A stretch of 34,655 nucleotides of DNA. It comes from Nitriliruptoraceae bacterium. Its GTDB lineage: Bacteria > Actinomycetota > Nitriliruptoria > Nitriliruptorales > Nitriliruptoraceae. A program made the position numbers and the translations under genes. Under the pieces are notes generated by a model, which saw nothing but the letters and a program-made list of their open reading frames with translations, was not told the DNA's origin and made no database searches. Below, piece by piece: positions 17,234 through 25,667 of this stretch. The stretch is taken from the NCBI GenBank assembly GCA_007130695.1, contig SLRZ01000196.1:1-34655 (forward strand), in the 5' to 3' direction. Position 1 is the stretch's first letter, and the number at the start of each line of letters is the position of its first letter.

Positions 17234-19122
17234 GCGTCGACGAGAAGCTCATCCGGGCGGCGGTCGACTGCGCGGAGGTGCCCGCGCTGCTGCCGGCCGT
17301 CGCGCAGCTGACGAACGACGAGACGCTGCTGCGCGAGGACCTGCGCCCCGACCCCGACCGCCTGCTCGAACCGGACGCCGGGCTGACGCCCGAACAGCTC
17401 GACACGGCACGCGACCTCGCGTTCGAGGCGCTGCGCGACCATCTCGCCGCCGGCGCCCCGGCCGGCGAGGTCGACCCGGACCGCCTGCGCCGCCTGTTGA
17501 CCTTCGTCGTGGGCGACGACGCGGTGGTCGGGGAGTACCTCCCGTTGTTCCGTGAGGAGCTGTGCGCCGCCGGTGAGGACCCGCGTGCGCCGGGGTGGCA
17601 CAAGGACGAGGTCGCACCCGACACGTCCTTCCGGGTCGCGATCGTCGGCGCGGGGATGTCCGGACTGCTCGCCGCGTACCGGTGCCGGCAGGCCGGGCTC
17701 GACGTGGTGGTCATCGACAAGAACCCCGACGTCGGTGGGACCTGGCTGGAGAACTCCTACCCGGGCTGCCGGGTGGACGTCCCCAACCACTTCTACAGCT
17801 ACTCGTTCGTCCAGCACGACTGGCCGCAGTACTTCTCCACCCAGCCGGTGCTGCTGGACTACTTTCGTCGCTGCGCGGAACAGTTCGGCGTCCTCGACGA
17901 CATCCGGTTCTCCACCGAGGTCACCGAGGCCGTCTACGACGAGGACCGCGAGCGGTGGTCGCTGTCCCTGCGTACCGACGAGGGGGAGGAGACCCTCGAG
18001 GCCCACGCGGTGATCAGCGCGGTCGGCCAACTCAACCGCCCCTCGTTCCCCGACATCCCCGGCCGCGACCGCTTCGAGGGCCCGGCGTTCCACTCCGCCG
18101 AGTGGGACCACGGGGTGACGCTGGAGGGTGCCCGGGTGGCCGTCATCGGCACCGGCGCGAGCGCCGTGCAGCTGATCCCGCACGTGGCCGAGCGGGCCGA
18201 ACGCCTCCTGGTCTTCCAGCGCACGCCGAACTGGTTCGTGCCCACCCCCGAGTACCAGCAGGACATTCCCGAGGCGCTGCGCTGGCTCCAGCGCCACGTG
18301 CCGGCCTACGCCTCCTGGTACCGCTTCTGGTTGTTCTGGCGGAACACCGAGGGAATGCTGGCCGCCACCGAGATCGACGAGGGCTGGGACGACCCGCGCT
18401 CGACCGGCGTGATCAACGACGTCCTGCGGGAACTGCTCACCGCCCACCTGCACAACGAGTTCGTCGAGGCGCCCGACCTGCTCGACGACGTCGTGCCGAC
18501 CTACCCGCCGTCCGCCAAGCGGGTGATCCGTGACGACGGGACCTGGGCGCGCACGCTGCAGCGCGACGACGTCGACCTGCTCACCGACGACATCGCGGAG
18601 ATCACCCCCCGCGGGGTGCGCACCGCCGACGGGACGGAGCACGAGGTCGACGTGATCGTCTACGGAACGGGTTTCCAGGCCTCGCGGTTCCTCACGCCGA
18701 TGCGGGTCGTGGGCCGCGACGGCGTCGACCTGCACGAACACTGGGACGGTGACGCACGGGCCTATCTCGGCATCAACGTGCCGGGGTTCCCGAACCTGTT
18801 CTGCCTGTACGGCCCGAACACCAACATCGTCATCAACGGCAGCATCATCTACTTCTCCGAGTGCTCGGTGAGCTACGTCATGGAGTGCCTGCGGCTCCTG
18901 CTCGAACAGGGGCACCGGTCGATGGACGTACGACCGGAGGTCCACGACGAGTACAACGACTGGATCGACCGGGGCAACGAGCAGCGGGTCTGGAGCGTTC
19001 CCGGGGTCAACAGTTGGTACAAGAACGCCACCGGACGTTCGGCGCAGAACTGGCCGTTCTCCCTGCTCGAGTACTGGAAGCAGACGCGCCGACCCCGGCC
19101 ACGGGACTACGAGTTACGCTGA
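17230..19122 (+). CDS. Flavin-dependent Baeyer-Villiger monooxygenase, HAPMO-like with N-terminal extension
   Basis: ATGA overlap; Rossmann [20 protein letters not shown] fingerprint [12 protein letters not shown] (FxGxxxHxxxW[D/P]), second Rossmann [12 protein letters not shown]; about 135-residue N-terminal extension. Confidence 0.93.
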   Translation: MSVDEKLIRAAVDCAEVPALLPAVAQLTNDETLLREDLRPDPDRLLEPDAGLTPEQLDTARDLAFEALRDHLAAGAPAGEVDPDRLRRLLTFVVGDDAVVGEYLPLFREELCAAGEDPRAPGWHKDEVAPDTSFRVAIVGAGMSGLLAAYRCRQAGLDVVVIDKNPDVGGTWLENSYPGCRVDVPNHFYSYSFVQHDWPQYFSTQPVLLDYFRRCAEQFGVLDDIRFSTEVTEAVYDEDRERWSLSLRTDEGEETLEAHAVISAVGQLNRPSFPDIPGRDRFEGPAFHSAEWDHGVTLEGARVAVIGTGASAVQLIPHVAERAERLLVFQRTPNWFVPTPEYQQDIPEALRWLQRHVPAYASWYRFWLFWRNTEGMLAATEIDEGWDDPRSTGVINDVLRELLTAHLHNEFVEAPDLLDDVVPTYPPSAKRVIRDDGTWARTLQRDDVDLLTDDIAEITPRGVRTADGTEHEVDVIVYGTGFQASRFLTPMRVVGRDGVDLHEHWDGDARAYLGINVPGFPNLFCLYGPNTNIVINGSIIYFSECSVSYVMECLRLLLEQGHRSMDVRPEVHDEYNDWIDRGNEQRVWSVPGVNSWYKNATGRSAQNWPFSLLEYWKQTRRPRPRDYELR

Positions 19123-19139
19123 GCCGCGCACGGCTGTTT
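19122..19139 (+). terminator. Possible terminator after the BVMO gene
   Basis: AGCCG-CGCA-CGGCT followed by GTTT immediately at the stop codon. Confidence 0.35.
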
Positions 19140-19231
19140 GGGCGCGCGGCGATCGCGCGACGTTCCCAGTGGGGCTACAGCCGGCGGCCCGGATGTCGAC
19201 GACGGTGGCGACGAGGGCAGGGGGGCAGGCG

Positions 19232-22141
19232 ATGGCCGGGGAGTCGACGCCGGACGGTGGGCGGCCGGCGCCGGCACGGGAAGAAGCCCGCGAGACGGCC
19301 TCGACCACCACCGGCCTGGTCGTGAACTACGTGCGGATACACCGGGGCGAGCGGTGCGTGGGAGAACTGCTGTCCCGCGCGGGGGTGCCGTTCACCGCCG
19401 AGGAGCTCGAGGACCCGGCACGATGGTTCTCCTACGACACGCGCATCCGGCTCTTCGAGGCCGCCACCGAGGTGTTCGACGACCCTGCGACCCCGTTCCT
19501 GATCGGGGCGACGGCCCTGGAGAGCAACCTGCCGCCGGCGATCGTCCTGCTGATCCGGGCGATCGGCTCGCCACGGCAGGTGTTCCGCCAGCTGCCCTCC
19601 GCGGTCACCAAGTTCTCCACCACCTCCACCATGGAGATGCTCGAGACCGGGGCCGGTCACGCCACGATCCGCTACCGCCTGCACGAGGGCTACCGCCACT
19701 CGCGCCTGGACTGCCAGTACGCACAGGGGCTGATCTCCACCGTCCCCAGCATGTTCTCCCTACCCCCGGCGCGCATCGCGCACCCCCGGTGCGAGTCCGA
19801 CGGGCACGAGGCCTGCGTCTACCACGTCACCTGGCAGCGCCGACCACGACTGGGACGGTGGTCCCGGCGGCAGCGGGGTGAGGACCCCGAGTACCGGGCC
19901 CTGCGGGGCCAGCTGACGGCGCTGCAGTCGGCGGCGTCCGACCTGGTGGGCAGCCAGGCGATCGAGGACACCCTCGCCCGCATCACCGAACGGGCGGCCG
20001 CGGCCGTCGTGGCGCCCGCCTATCTGCTGGCGGTCCACGGGCCGGACGGTGGGCCGCCGCTGGTCCACAGCTCCGGCCTGGATGCCGCGACCGAGCAGGC
20101 CTGGGCAGGCACCCTGCTCGAGGGTGGTGACCTCGGTCCCCACGCCGTGACCGTCGACGTCGCCACGGCGCGACGCTTCCACGGGCGACTCGCGGCCCTC
20201 TACGACCCGCAGCAGTACGGGCTGGCCGACGAGGCGGAGCTGCTGTCGGCCTACGCCGCACATGCGGCGGCCGCGCTCGAGATGCTGTTCTCCCTGGAAG
20301 CCTCCCGGCGGGAGGAGGCCCGTGCCCGTCACCTGTTGGGCCTGGCGCACCGGCTCGCGGAGACGGACCGGGAGCTCGAGGTGGCTGAGGCCGTCGTCGA
20401 GCTGGCGCCCACGATCCTCGACGTGCCGCGCGCCTCGGTGCTCGCCTGGGACCCCGGACAGGGACGTCTCCGCGGCCTGGCGGCCCACGGGCTGGATCCG
20501 GCGCAGCGCACCGCGTTGTTCGAGACCGGTCTGCGACCGGACGACACCCCCGAACTCGCGCGGATGCTCACCCGGCACGAACCCACCCTGCTGGAGACCT
20601 CGTCGGCCAGCGAGGGGCTCCGGCTGCTGCTCGCCGCGGTCGACACCGACGCCGTGATGGCCATGCCGCTGCTGGCCGGGGAGACGCTCCTCGGGGTCCT
20701 CACGGTCAGCCACGGGCTGCCGTCGCCCGAGGGGTGGCCCGACCGGGAGGCCTACGAGCGGTTGCAGGGCATCGCGGAACAGGCCGCGGCCGCTATGCAG
20801 AACGCGCGCCTGCTGGCCCAGATCCGCCACCAGGTGCACCACGACAGCCTGACGTCCCTACCGAACAGGCTGTTGTTCATGCAGGAGCTCACCCGCCGGG
20901 TCGCGTCCCCGGAGGAGGAGCCGGACGCGGTGCTGTTCTGCGACCTCGACGGCTTCAAGCGGGTGAACGACACCCTGGGGCACGCTGCCGGGGACGAACT
21001 GTTGCGGCAGGTCTCCGCGCGACTGCGCTCGGTGCTGCGGGGCGAGGACCTCGTTGCGCGTCTGAGCGGTGACGAGTTCGCCCTGCTGGTGTCGGGGCCC
21101 GGGGCGGGCGGTGTCGCCGACGAGGTGGCCGACCGCATCATCGACGAGTTCTCCGCACCCTTCCGGATCGACGGCCGTGAGCTGCGCATCAGTGCCAGCG
21201 TGGGCGTCGCCGTCCGTCGCGACGGTGAACACGGCGACGACGTCCTCCGCCGGGCGGACGTGGCGATGTACTCGGCCAAGGAACGCCGACGGACGCAGGC
21301 GGTGGCCGCCGGCCGGCCGGCCCGGGCGTCGGCCGTGGACCGGTCCTCGGGCGAGGAACTGCTCGCCGCGATCCACGAGGGGGCCTTCGAGCTCCACTAC
21401 CAGCCCATCGTCGTCATCGATCCCACGGGAACCCCGCCGGTGGCCGAGGGCGTCATCGGCCAGGAGGCGCTGGCACGGTGGCGTCACCCACGCCGTGGCC
21501 TGTTGACGCCCGCCGCGTTCCTGCCGGACGCGCTCGAGACCGGGACGGTGGTGGATCTCGATCTGTGGGCGCTGCGCACGGCGCTCGCCGCCCGGGCGAC
21601 GTGGACCGACCACGACCAACCACCCCGGGTGGCGGTGAACCTCTCGGCGCAGACCCTCGTGGACCGGCGGTTGCCCGGCGAGGTCCGTGCCGCGCTCGTG
21701 GCCAGTGACCTCGAGCCCGCCTCGCTCACGCTCGAGATCACCGAGAGCCGCTCGCTGGCCGACCTGCCCGGGGTGGTCGAGCAGTTGACCGAACTGCGCC
21801 GGCTCGGGGTCCGGGTCTCCCTCGACGACTTCGGGACCGGCTACTCGACGCTCACGTGGCTGCAGCGCCTCCCGATCGACGAGATCAAACTCGACCGCAG
21901 CTTCGTGGCCGACCTCGGCGCGGGCCCACGCTCCGGTCACCTCATCGAGGGCGTGCTCGCATTGGCGCGGGCCCTGGAGGTCGAGGTGGTCGCTGAAGGG
22001 GTCGAGACCGAGGAGCAACTGGCACGGCTCGGCGCGGCGGGGTGTCGGACCGTCCAGGGATTCCTGTTCTCGCGCCCCACCCCCGTGCCCAACGGCGTGG
22101 CGGCGCTGCTCTGCGCGGCCGATACCCCGTCGGAGCGATGA
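19232..22141 (+). CDS. Multidomain c-di-GMP signalling protein: N-terminal putative sensor, GAF-like region(s), GGDEF, EAL
   Basis: ATG 19232 with AGGGGGGCAG upstream (alternatives 19193, 19169). [27 protein letters not shown]...[43 protein letters not shown]...[29 protein letters not shown]. Confidence 0.92.
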   Translation: MAGESTPDGGRPAPAREEARETASTTTGLVVNYVRIHRGERCVGELLSRAGVPFTAEELEDPARWFSYDTRIRLFEAATEVFDDPATPFLIGATALESNLPPAIVLLIRAIGSPRQVFRQLPSAVTKFSTTSTMEMLETGAGHATIRYRLHEGYRHSRLDCQYAQGLISTVPSMFSLPPARIAHPRCESDGHEACVYHVTWQRRPRLGRWSRRQRGEDPEYRALRGQLTALQSAASDLVGSQAIEDTLARITERAAAAVVAPAYLLAVHGPDGGPPLVHSSGLDAATEQAWAGTLLEGGDLGPHAVTVDVATARRFHGRLAALYDPQQYGLADEAELLSAYAAHAAAALEMLFSLEASRREEARARHLLGLAHRLAETDRELEVAEAVVELAPTILDVPRASVLAWDPGQGRLRGLAAHGLDPAQRTALFETGLRPDDTPELARMLTRHEPTLLETSSASEGLRLLLAAVDTDAVMAMPLLAGETLLGVLTVSHGLPSPEGWPDREAYERLQGIAEQAAAAMQNARLLAQIRHQVHHDSLTSLPNRLLFMQELTRRVASPEEEPDAVLFCDLDGFKRVNDTLGHAAGDELLRQVSARLRSVLRGEDLVARLSGDEFALLVSGPGAGGVADEVADRIIDEFSAPFRIDGRELRISASVGVAVRRDGEHGDDVLRRADVAMYSAKERRRTQAVAAGRPARASAVDRSSGEELLAAIHEGAFELHYQPIVVIDPTGTPPVAEGVIGQEALARWRHPRRGLLTPAAFLPDALETGTVVDLDLWALRTALAARATWTDHDQPPRVAVNLSAQTLVDRRLPGEVRAALVASDLEPASLTLEITESRSLADLPGVVEQLTELRRLGVRVSLDDFGTGYSTLTWLQRLPIDEIKLDRSFVADLGAGPRSGHLIEGVLALARALEVEVVAEGVETEEQLARLGAAGCRTVQGFLFSRPTPVPNGVAALLCAADTPSER

Positions 22142-22167
22142 CCCGGCGCGTTCGTTCTCCGCCGGGT
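22141..22167 (+). terminator. Hairpin after the GGDEF/EAL gene
   Basis: ACCCGGCG - 11 nt - CGCCGGGT, perfect 8-bp stem starting at the stop codon. Confidence 0.5.
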
Positions 22168-22187
22168 GCCGAAGTAGTTTGCGCCGC

Positions 22188-23723
22188 ATGAGGCGCCGGG
22201 GCACCCAGAGCGACGGCGGGGCTGCGGCCCCGTGTCCGTCGGAGGGCGCGACGGATGGGCGTGGGCGCTGGTACCCGTGGGTCGTGATGGGGGTGGTGCT
22301 GGCGGGCAGCTATCTCGTCGTGCTCAACACCACTGTGCTGGGTGTGGCCCTGCCCGACATCTCCCGGGATCTCGGTCCGGGCGCCCGGTTGGACGCGGAC
22401 TGGGTCATCACCACCTACCTGCTCGCGGTGGTGGGCGTGCAGCCCGCCACCTCGTGGCTCGCGGATCGTCTGGGGCACAAGCGCCTCTACGTCGGCTGCC
22501 TGGTCGGCTTCGCGCTGGGCTCGCTGCTGTGCGCCCTCGCGCCGACCATGGAGACCCTGCTGGTGGCCCGGTTCGTGCAGGGCGCGGGTGGCGGTGCGCT
22601 CATGCCGCTGGGCATGGCCATGGTCCTGGACGTCTTCCCCCCGCACCGTCGGGGCTTCGTCCTGGGGGTGCGCGGGGTGGCGATCATGGCCGGACCGGCG
22701 CTGGGTCCGCCCATCGGCGGCGTCATCGTCACCCAGGCCAGCTGGCGGTGGATCTTCGGTGCCCTGGTGCCGATCGCCGTCCTCGCGGTGGTGCTGGCGG
22801 CACGGCTGCTGCGCGACCCGGGCCACCGGGCGCACCGACCGTTGGACAAGGGCGGCTGGGTGCTCGCGTTCCTCGGTATCGGCCTGGTAGTGGTCGCGGC
22901 CCGCCAGGCCGCCGACTGGGGGTTCACGGCGCCCGCCACCTGGTCCACCTTCCTCCTCGGGGTCGGCCTGCTGCTGGTGCTGGGGGTGCGCTCCCGCGGC
23001 CGACCGCACCCCATCATCGAGCCACGACTGTTCGCGGTGCCCCTCTACGCGCTCTCGCTCGTGATGGTCTGGCTCGTGACGGTCGTGCTCTACGCCCGGC
23101 TGAACTTCCTGCCGATCGAGCTGCAGGTCGTGCGCGGCCTGCCGGCCCAGCAGGTGGGGTTCATCCTGGTGCCCTCGGCCCTCGGGCTGGCCGTGACGAT
23201 GGCCATGGGCGGCTGGCTCGCCGACCGCGTCGGCGCCCGTGTGCCGACGATGGTGGGCCTGAGCGTGCTGAGCCTGACGACCTGGCAGCTTTCCTCACTG
23301 GAGCCCACGACGCAGGTGTCGTGGATCGTGGGGGTGCTGCTGCTCCAGGGGCTGGGCAGCGGGCTCATGCGCATCCCCGTCAACGTCACCGGGATGAACG
23401 CCCTGGGCAACCGCGACATCACCCAGGGGGCGGCGCTTCGCTCGTTGAACCGCCAGGTGGCCGGCGCCCTGGCCGTGGCGGTGCTGGCCGGGCTGCTCAC
23501 CCTCCAGCTCGGCTCGATCGCGCCCGAGGTCACCACCGCCGCCGAGATCGCCGAGGCCCAGGCGGCCTACAACTCGCTGTTCCGGGTGGCGTTCGTGTTC
23601 GTCCTGCTCGCACTGTGCGGGTCGGTCTTCATGCCGGGAAAGCGCCGGATGGCCGAGCTGCAGGCGGAGCGGGCCCGCGAGTACGCCGACGAGGAGGCGC
23701 GGGGCCCGGACTCTGACCGCTGA
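22188..23723 (+). CDS. MFS transporter, DHA2/EmrB-QacA family
   Basis: Many hydrophobic segments; motif A-like WLADRLGHKRLYVGCL, motif C GPALGPPIGGVI, antiporter-type length. Confidence 0.92.
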   Translation: MRRRGTQSDGGAAAPCPSEGATDGRGRWYPWVVMGVVLAGSYLVVLNTTVLGVALPDISRDLGPGARLDADWVITTYLLAVVGVQPATSWLADRLGHKRLYVGCLVGFALGSLLCALAPTMETLLVARFVQGAGGGALMPLGMAMVLDVFPPHRRGFVLGVRGVAIMAGPALGPPIGGVIVTQASWRWIFGALVPIAVLAVVLAARLLRDPGHRAHRPLDKGGWVLAFLGIGLVVVAARQAADWGFTAPATWSTFLLGVGLLLVLGVRSRGRPHPIIEPRLFAVPLYALSLVMVWLVTVVLYARLNFLPIELQVVRGLPAQQVGFILVPSALGLAVTMAMGGWLADRVGARVPTMVGLSVLSLTTWQLSSLEPTTQVSWIVGVLLLQGLGSGLMRIPVNVTGMNALGNRDITQGAALRSLNRQVAGALAVAVLAGLLTLQLGSIAPEVTTAAEIAEAQAAYNSLFRVAFVFVLLALCGSVFMPGKRRMAELQAERAREYADEEARGPDSDR

Positions 23724-23746
23724 GCAGCGCGGCCCGGATCGTCCCT

Positions 23747-23766
23747 TGTGACATCAAACGATGATG
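23747..23766 (+). promoter_or_regulatory. Putative operator, copy 1 (TGTGACATCA box)
   Basis: TGTGACATCA at 23747-23756, 57 nt upstream of ATG 23804; includes CATCA-AACGA-TGATG. Same decamer occurs at 25612. Confidence 0.5.
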
Positions 23767-23803
23767 ACGTAAGGTGCGCCCGCCACCATGGGAGGGGAGC
23801 CTG

Positions 23804-25585
23804 ATGGGCGTCGCACTGTTCGTCGCGGAATCGTCGAGCGAGATCATGGGCGGCAGCGCCCTGGCGAGCTGGCGGCCGGTGGTGATCCTGCTGGGGATCG
23901 TCGGCGGGATCATGGTCCTGCTGTGGGCCCGCGGCGAGGCGGGTGACCACGACAACGCGCTCGCCCGCTTCCTCCTGCGTGGGCCGGGCGCCCTGGCCCG
24001 GGTGACGGGACTGCCCGCCTGGGCGGCCGTCGCCGTGGTCGGGACCTTCGGGGGGTTGCTGGTCGCGGGGTACGGCTTCTACACCGACGTCGCCTACCAC
24101 GTGGCCTACGGCCGCGACGAGACGTTGTTCACGGCACCGCACACGGCGATCTTCGTGGGCCTGTGCCTCATCGCCGCGTCTTCGTTCCTGGGGATCGCCA
24201 CGGCGCACCTCGAGCGCGCCGACGTCGGGGTCCGCCTGTCGGGGATCCGGGTGCCGTGGTCGCTGCTGCCTCTGACCGTCCTCGGGACTTCGGCGGTGCT
24301 CGGCTTCCCGATCGACGAACTCTGGCATGCGCAGTACGGCGTGGACGTCACCATGTGGAGCCCGCCGCACATGCTGATGATCATGGGCGCGGCGATGTCG
24401 GGCACCGCGGTGTGGCTCGTGCTGGCCGAGGCCGGCGCGGCCGCGCACGAGTCCAAGCGCAATCTGGCGCTGCACGCCATCACCGCGACGCTCGCCATCC
24501 AGGGGTTGGCCGCGCCGCTGGGTGAGTTCAGCTTCGGGGTCCCGCAGTTCCAGCAGCTCTACCACCCGGTGATCGTCATGATCGGCGGTGGCGCCCTGGT
24601 GGCCGCCCGCCTCGTGCTGGGTCGGGGCTGGACGCTCGGGGTGCTGGTGATCTCGTTCGCGTTGAGCCAGATCGACGCCCTGCTGCTGGCCGACAGCTCA
24701 CCGGTGGCCACGGTGGAACCCATGCTGTGGCTCGGCTCTGCGGTCGCCATCGAGCTCGTCGCGCTCGTGTTCGGCACGGACCGGGTTCTTCGCTTCGCGG
24801 TCGTCTCCGGACTCGGGGTGGCCACGGTCGGCCTGGCCACCGAGTGGTGGTGGAACAGCACCTACGCCTGGCAACCGTGGACGACGTCGCTGCTGCCCGA
24901 GGTACTCCTGGTCGCCGCCCCGGCCGCGGTGGCGATGGCCGTCGTGGCCGCGGGCTTCGGTGGTGCGCTGACCTGGCGACGCGACCTGGTGCCCGCCCCG
25001 GCGATCCTCGGCGGCCTGGTCGTGATCTTCGTGGCCCTGGCGGTCCCGCTGCCCCGCACGGTCTCGGAGGTCGCCGCGGCGGTGACCGTGCACGAGCAGG
25101 GGGAGGGGCTGGCCACGATCGAGGCCCGGCTCGACCCGCCGGATGCGGCCGAGGACGCCCGGTGGTTCATCGCGGCGGCCTGGCAGGGGGGCGGCAACCA
25201 GGTGTCGGACATGCGGCACCTGGGAAACGGGCACTACGTCTCCGAGGAGCCGATCGAGGTCGACGGCGGCTGGAAGAGCATGCTGCGCCTGCACGTGGGC
25301 TCGGACATGATGGCCGTCCCGCTGCGCATGCCGGCCGACCCGGAGTTCGGGCTCGACGCCATCCCGTTGGAGGACCGCACGCAGCCATTCGAGTCCGAGC
25401 GCCACTACCTGCTGCGTGAGACCACCGACGGCCCCCAGGGGCTCGCGATCGCGGTCCGGTTGCTGTACGCCGCCCTGACCGTCGCGTTCCTCGCGGCCAT
25501 GATCGTCGCCAGCCGTCGCGTGGCGATGGCGCGCGCGCCGGTGACCGACGAGGCGCGGAGGGGGGAGGTGCCGGCCGGCGTCTGA
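23804..25585 (+). CDS. Polytopic membrane protein of unknown function with C-terminal soluble domain (paralogue 1)
   Basis: ATG 23804 with GGGAGGGGAG RBS; multiple TM segments; motifs DVAYHVAYGRDETLFTAPH and DELWHAQYGVDVTMWSPPH; FGVPQFQQLYHPV; C-terminal domain LDPPDAAEDARWF...GGWKSMLRLHVGSDMMAVPLRMPADP. Confidence 0.85.
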   Translation: MGVALFVAESSSEIMGGSALASWRPVVILLGIVGGIMVLLWARGEAGDHDNALARFLLRGPGALARVTGLPAWAAVAVVGTFGGLLVAGYGFYTDVAYHVAYGRDETLFTAPHTAIFVGLCLIAASSFLGIATAHLERADVGVRLSGIRVPWSLLPLTVLGTSAVLGFPIDELWHAQYGVDVTMWSPPHMLMIMGAAMSGTAVWLVLAEAGAAAHESKRNLALHAITATLAIQGLAAPLGEFSFGVPQFQQLYHPVIVMIGGGALVAARLVLGRGWTLGVLVISFALSQIDALLLADSSPVATVEPMLWLGSAVAIELVALVFGTDRVLRFAVVSGLGVATVGLATEWWWNSTYAWQPWTTSLLPEVLLVAAPAAVAMAVVAAGFGGALTWRRDLVPAPAILGGLVVIFVALAVPLPRTVSEVAAAVTVHEQGEGLATIEARLDPPDAAEDARWFIAAAWQGGGNQVSDMRHLGNGHYVSEEPIEVDGGWKSMLRLHVGSDMMAVPLRMPADPEFGLDAIPLEDRTQPFESERHYLLRETTDGPQGLAIAVRLLYAALTVAFLAAMIVASRRVAMARAPVTDEARRGEVPAGV

Positions 25586-25593
25586 GCCACCCG

Positions 25594-25634
25594 TTGCATT
25601 ACACTGGACAGTGTGACATCATCTACTGTCACAC
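25594..25634 (+). promoter_or_regulatory. Promoter/operator region, copy 2
   Basis: TTGCAT-N17-CATCAT possible promoter; ACACTG-GA-CAGTGT palindrome (25601-25614); GTGTGACA-N8-TGTCACAC perfect inverted repeat (25611-25634). Confidence 0.6.
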
Positions 25635-25667
25635 GATCAGGCTCTGTCGCTGCGGGGAGACACGCAC

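Noticed and set aside
17104-18945. 613-aa minus ORF opposite the BVMO gene
   Set aside because: Shadow of the BVMO gene, which has clear Rossmann and BVMO motifs.
25611-25634. CRP/FNR-type site reading of TGTGA...TCACA
   Set aside because: Spacing between TGTGA and TCACA is 12 nt here rather than the 6 nt of the CRP consensus.
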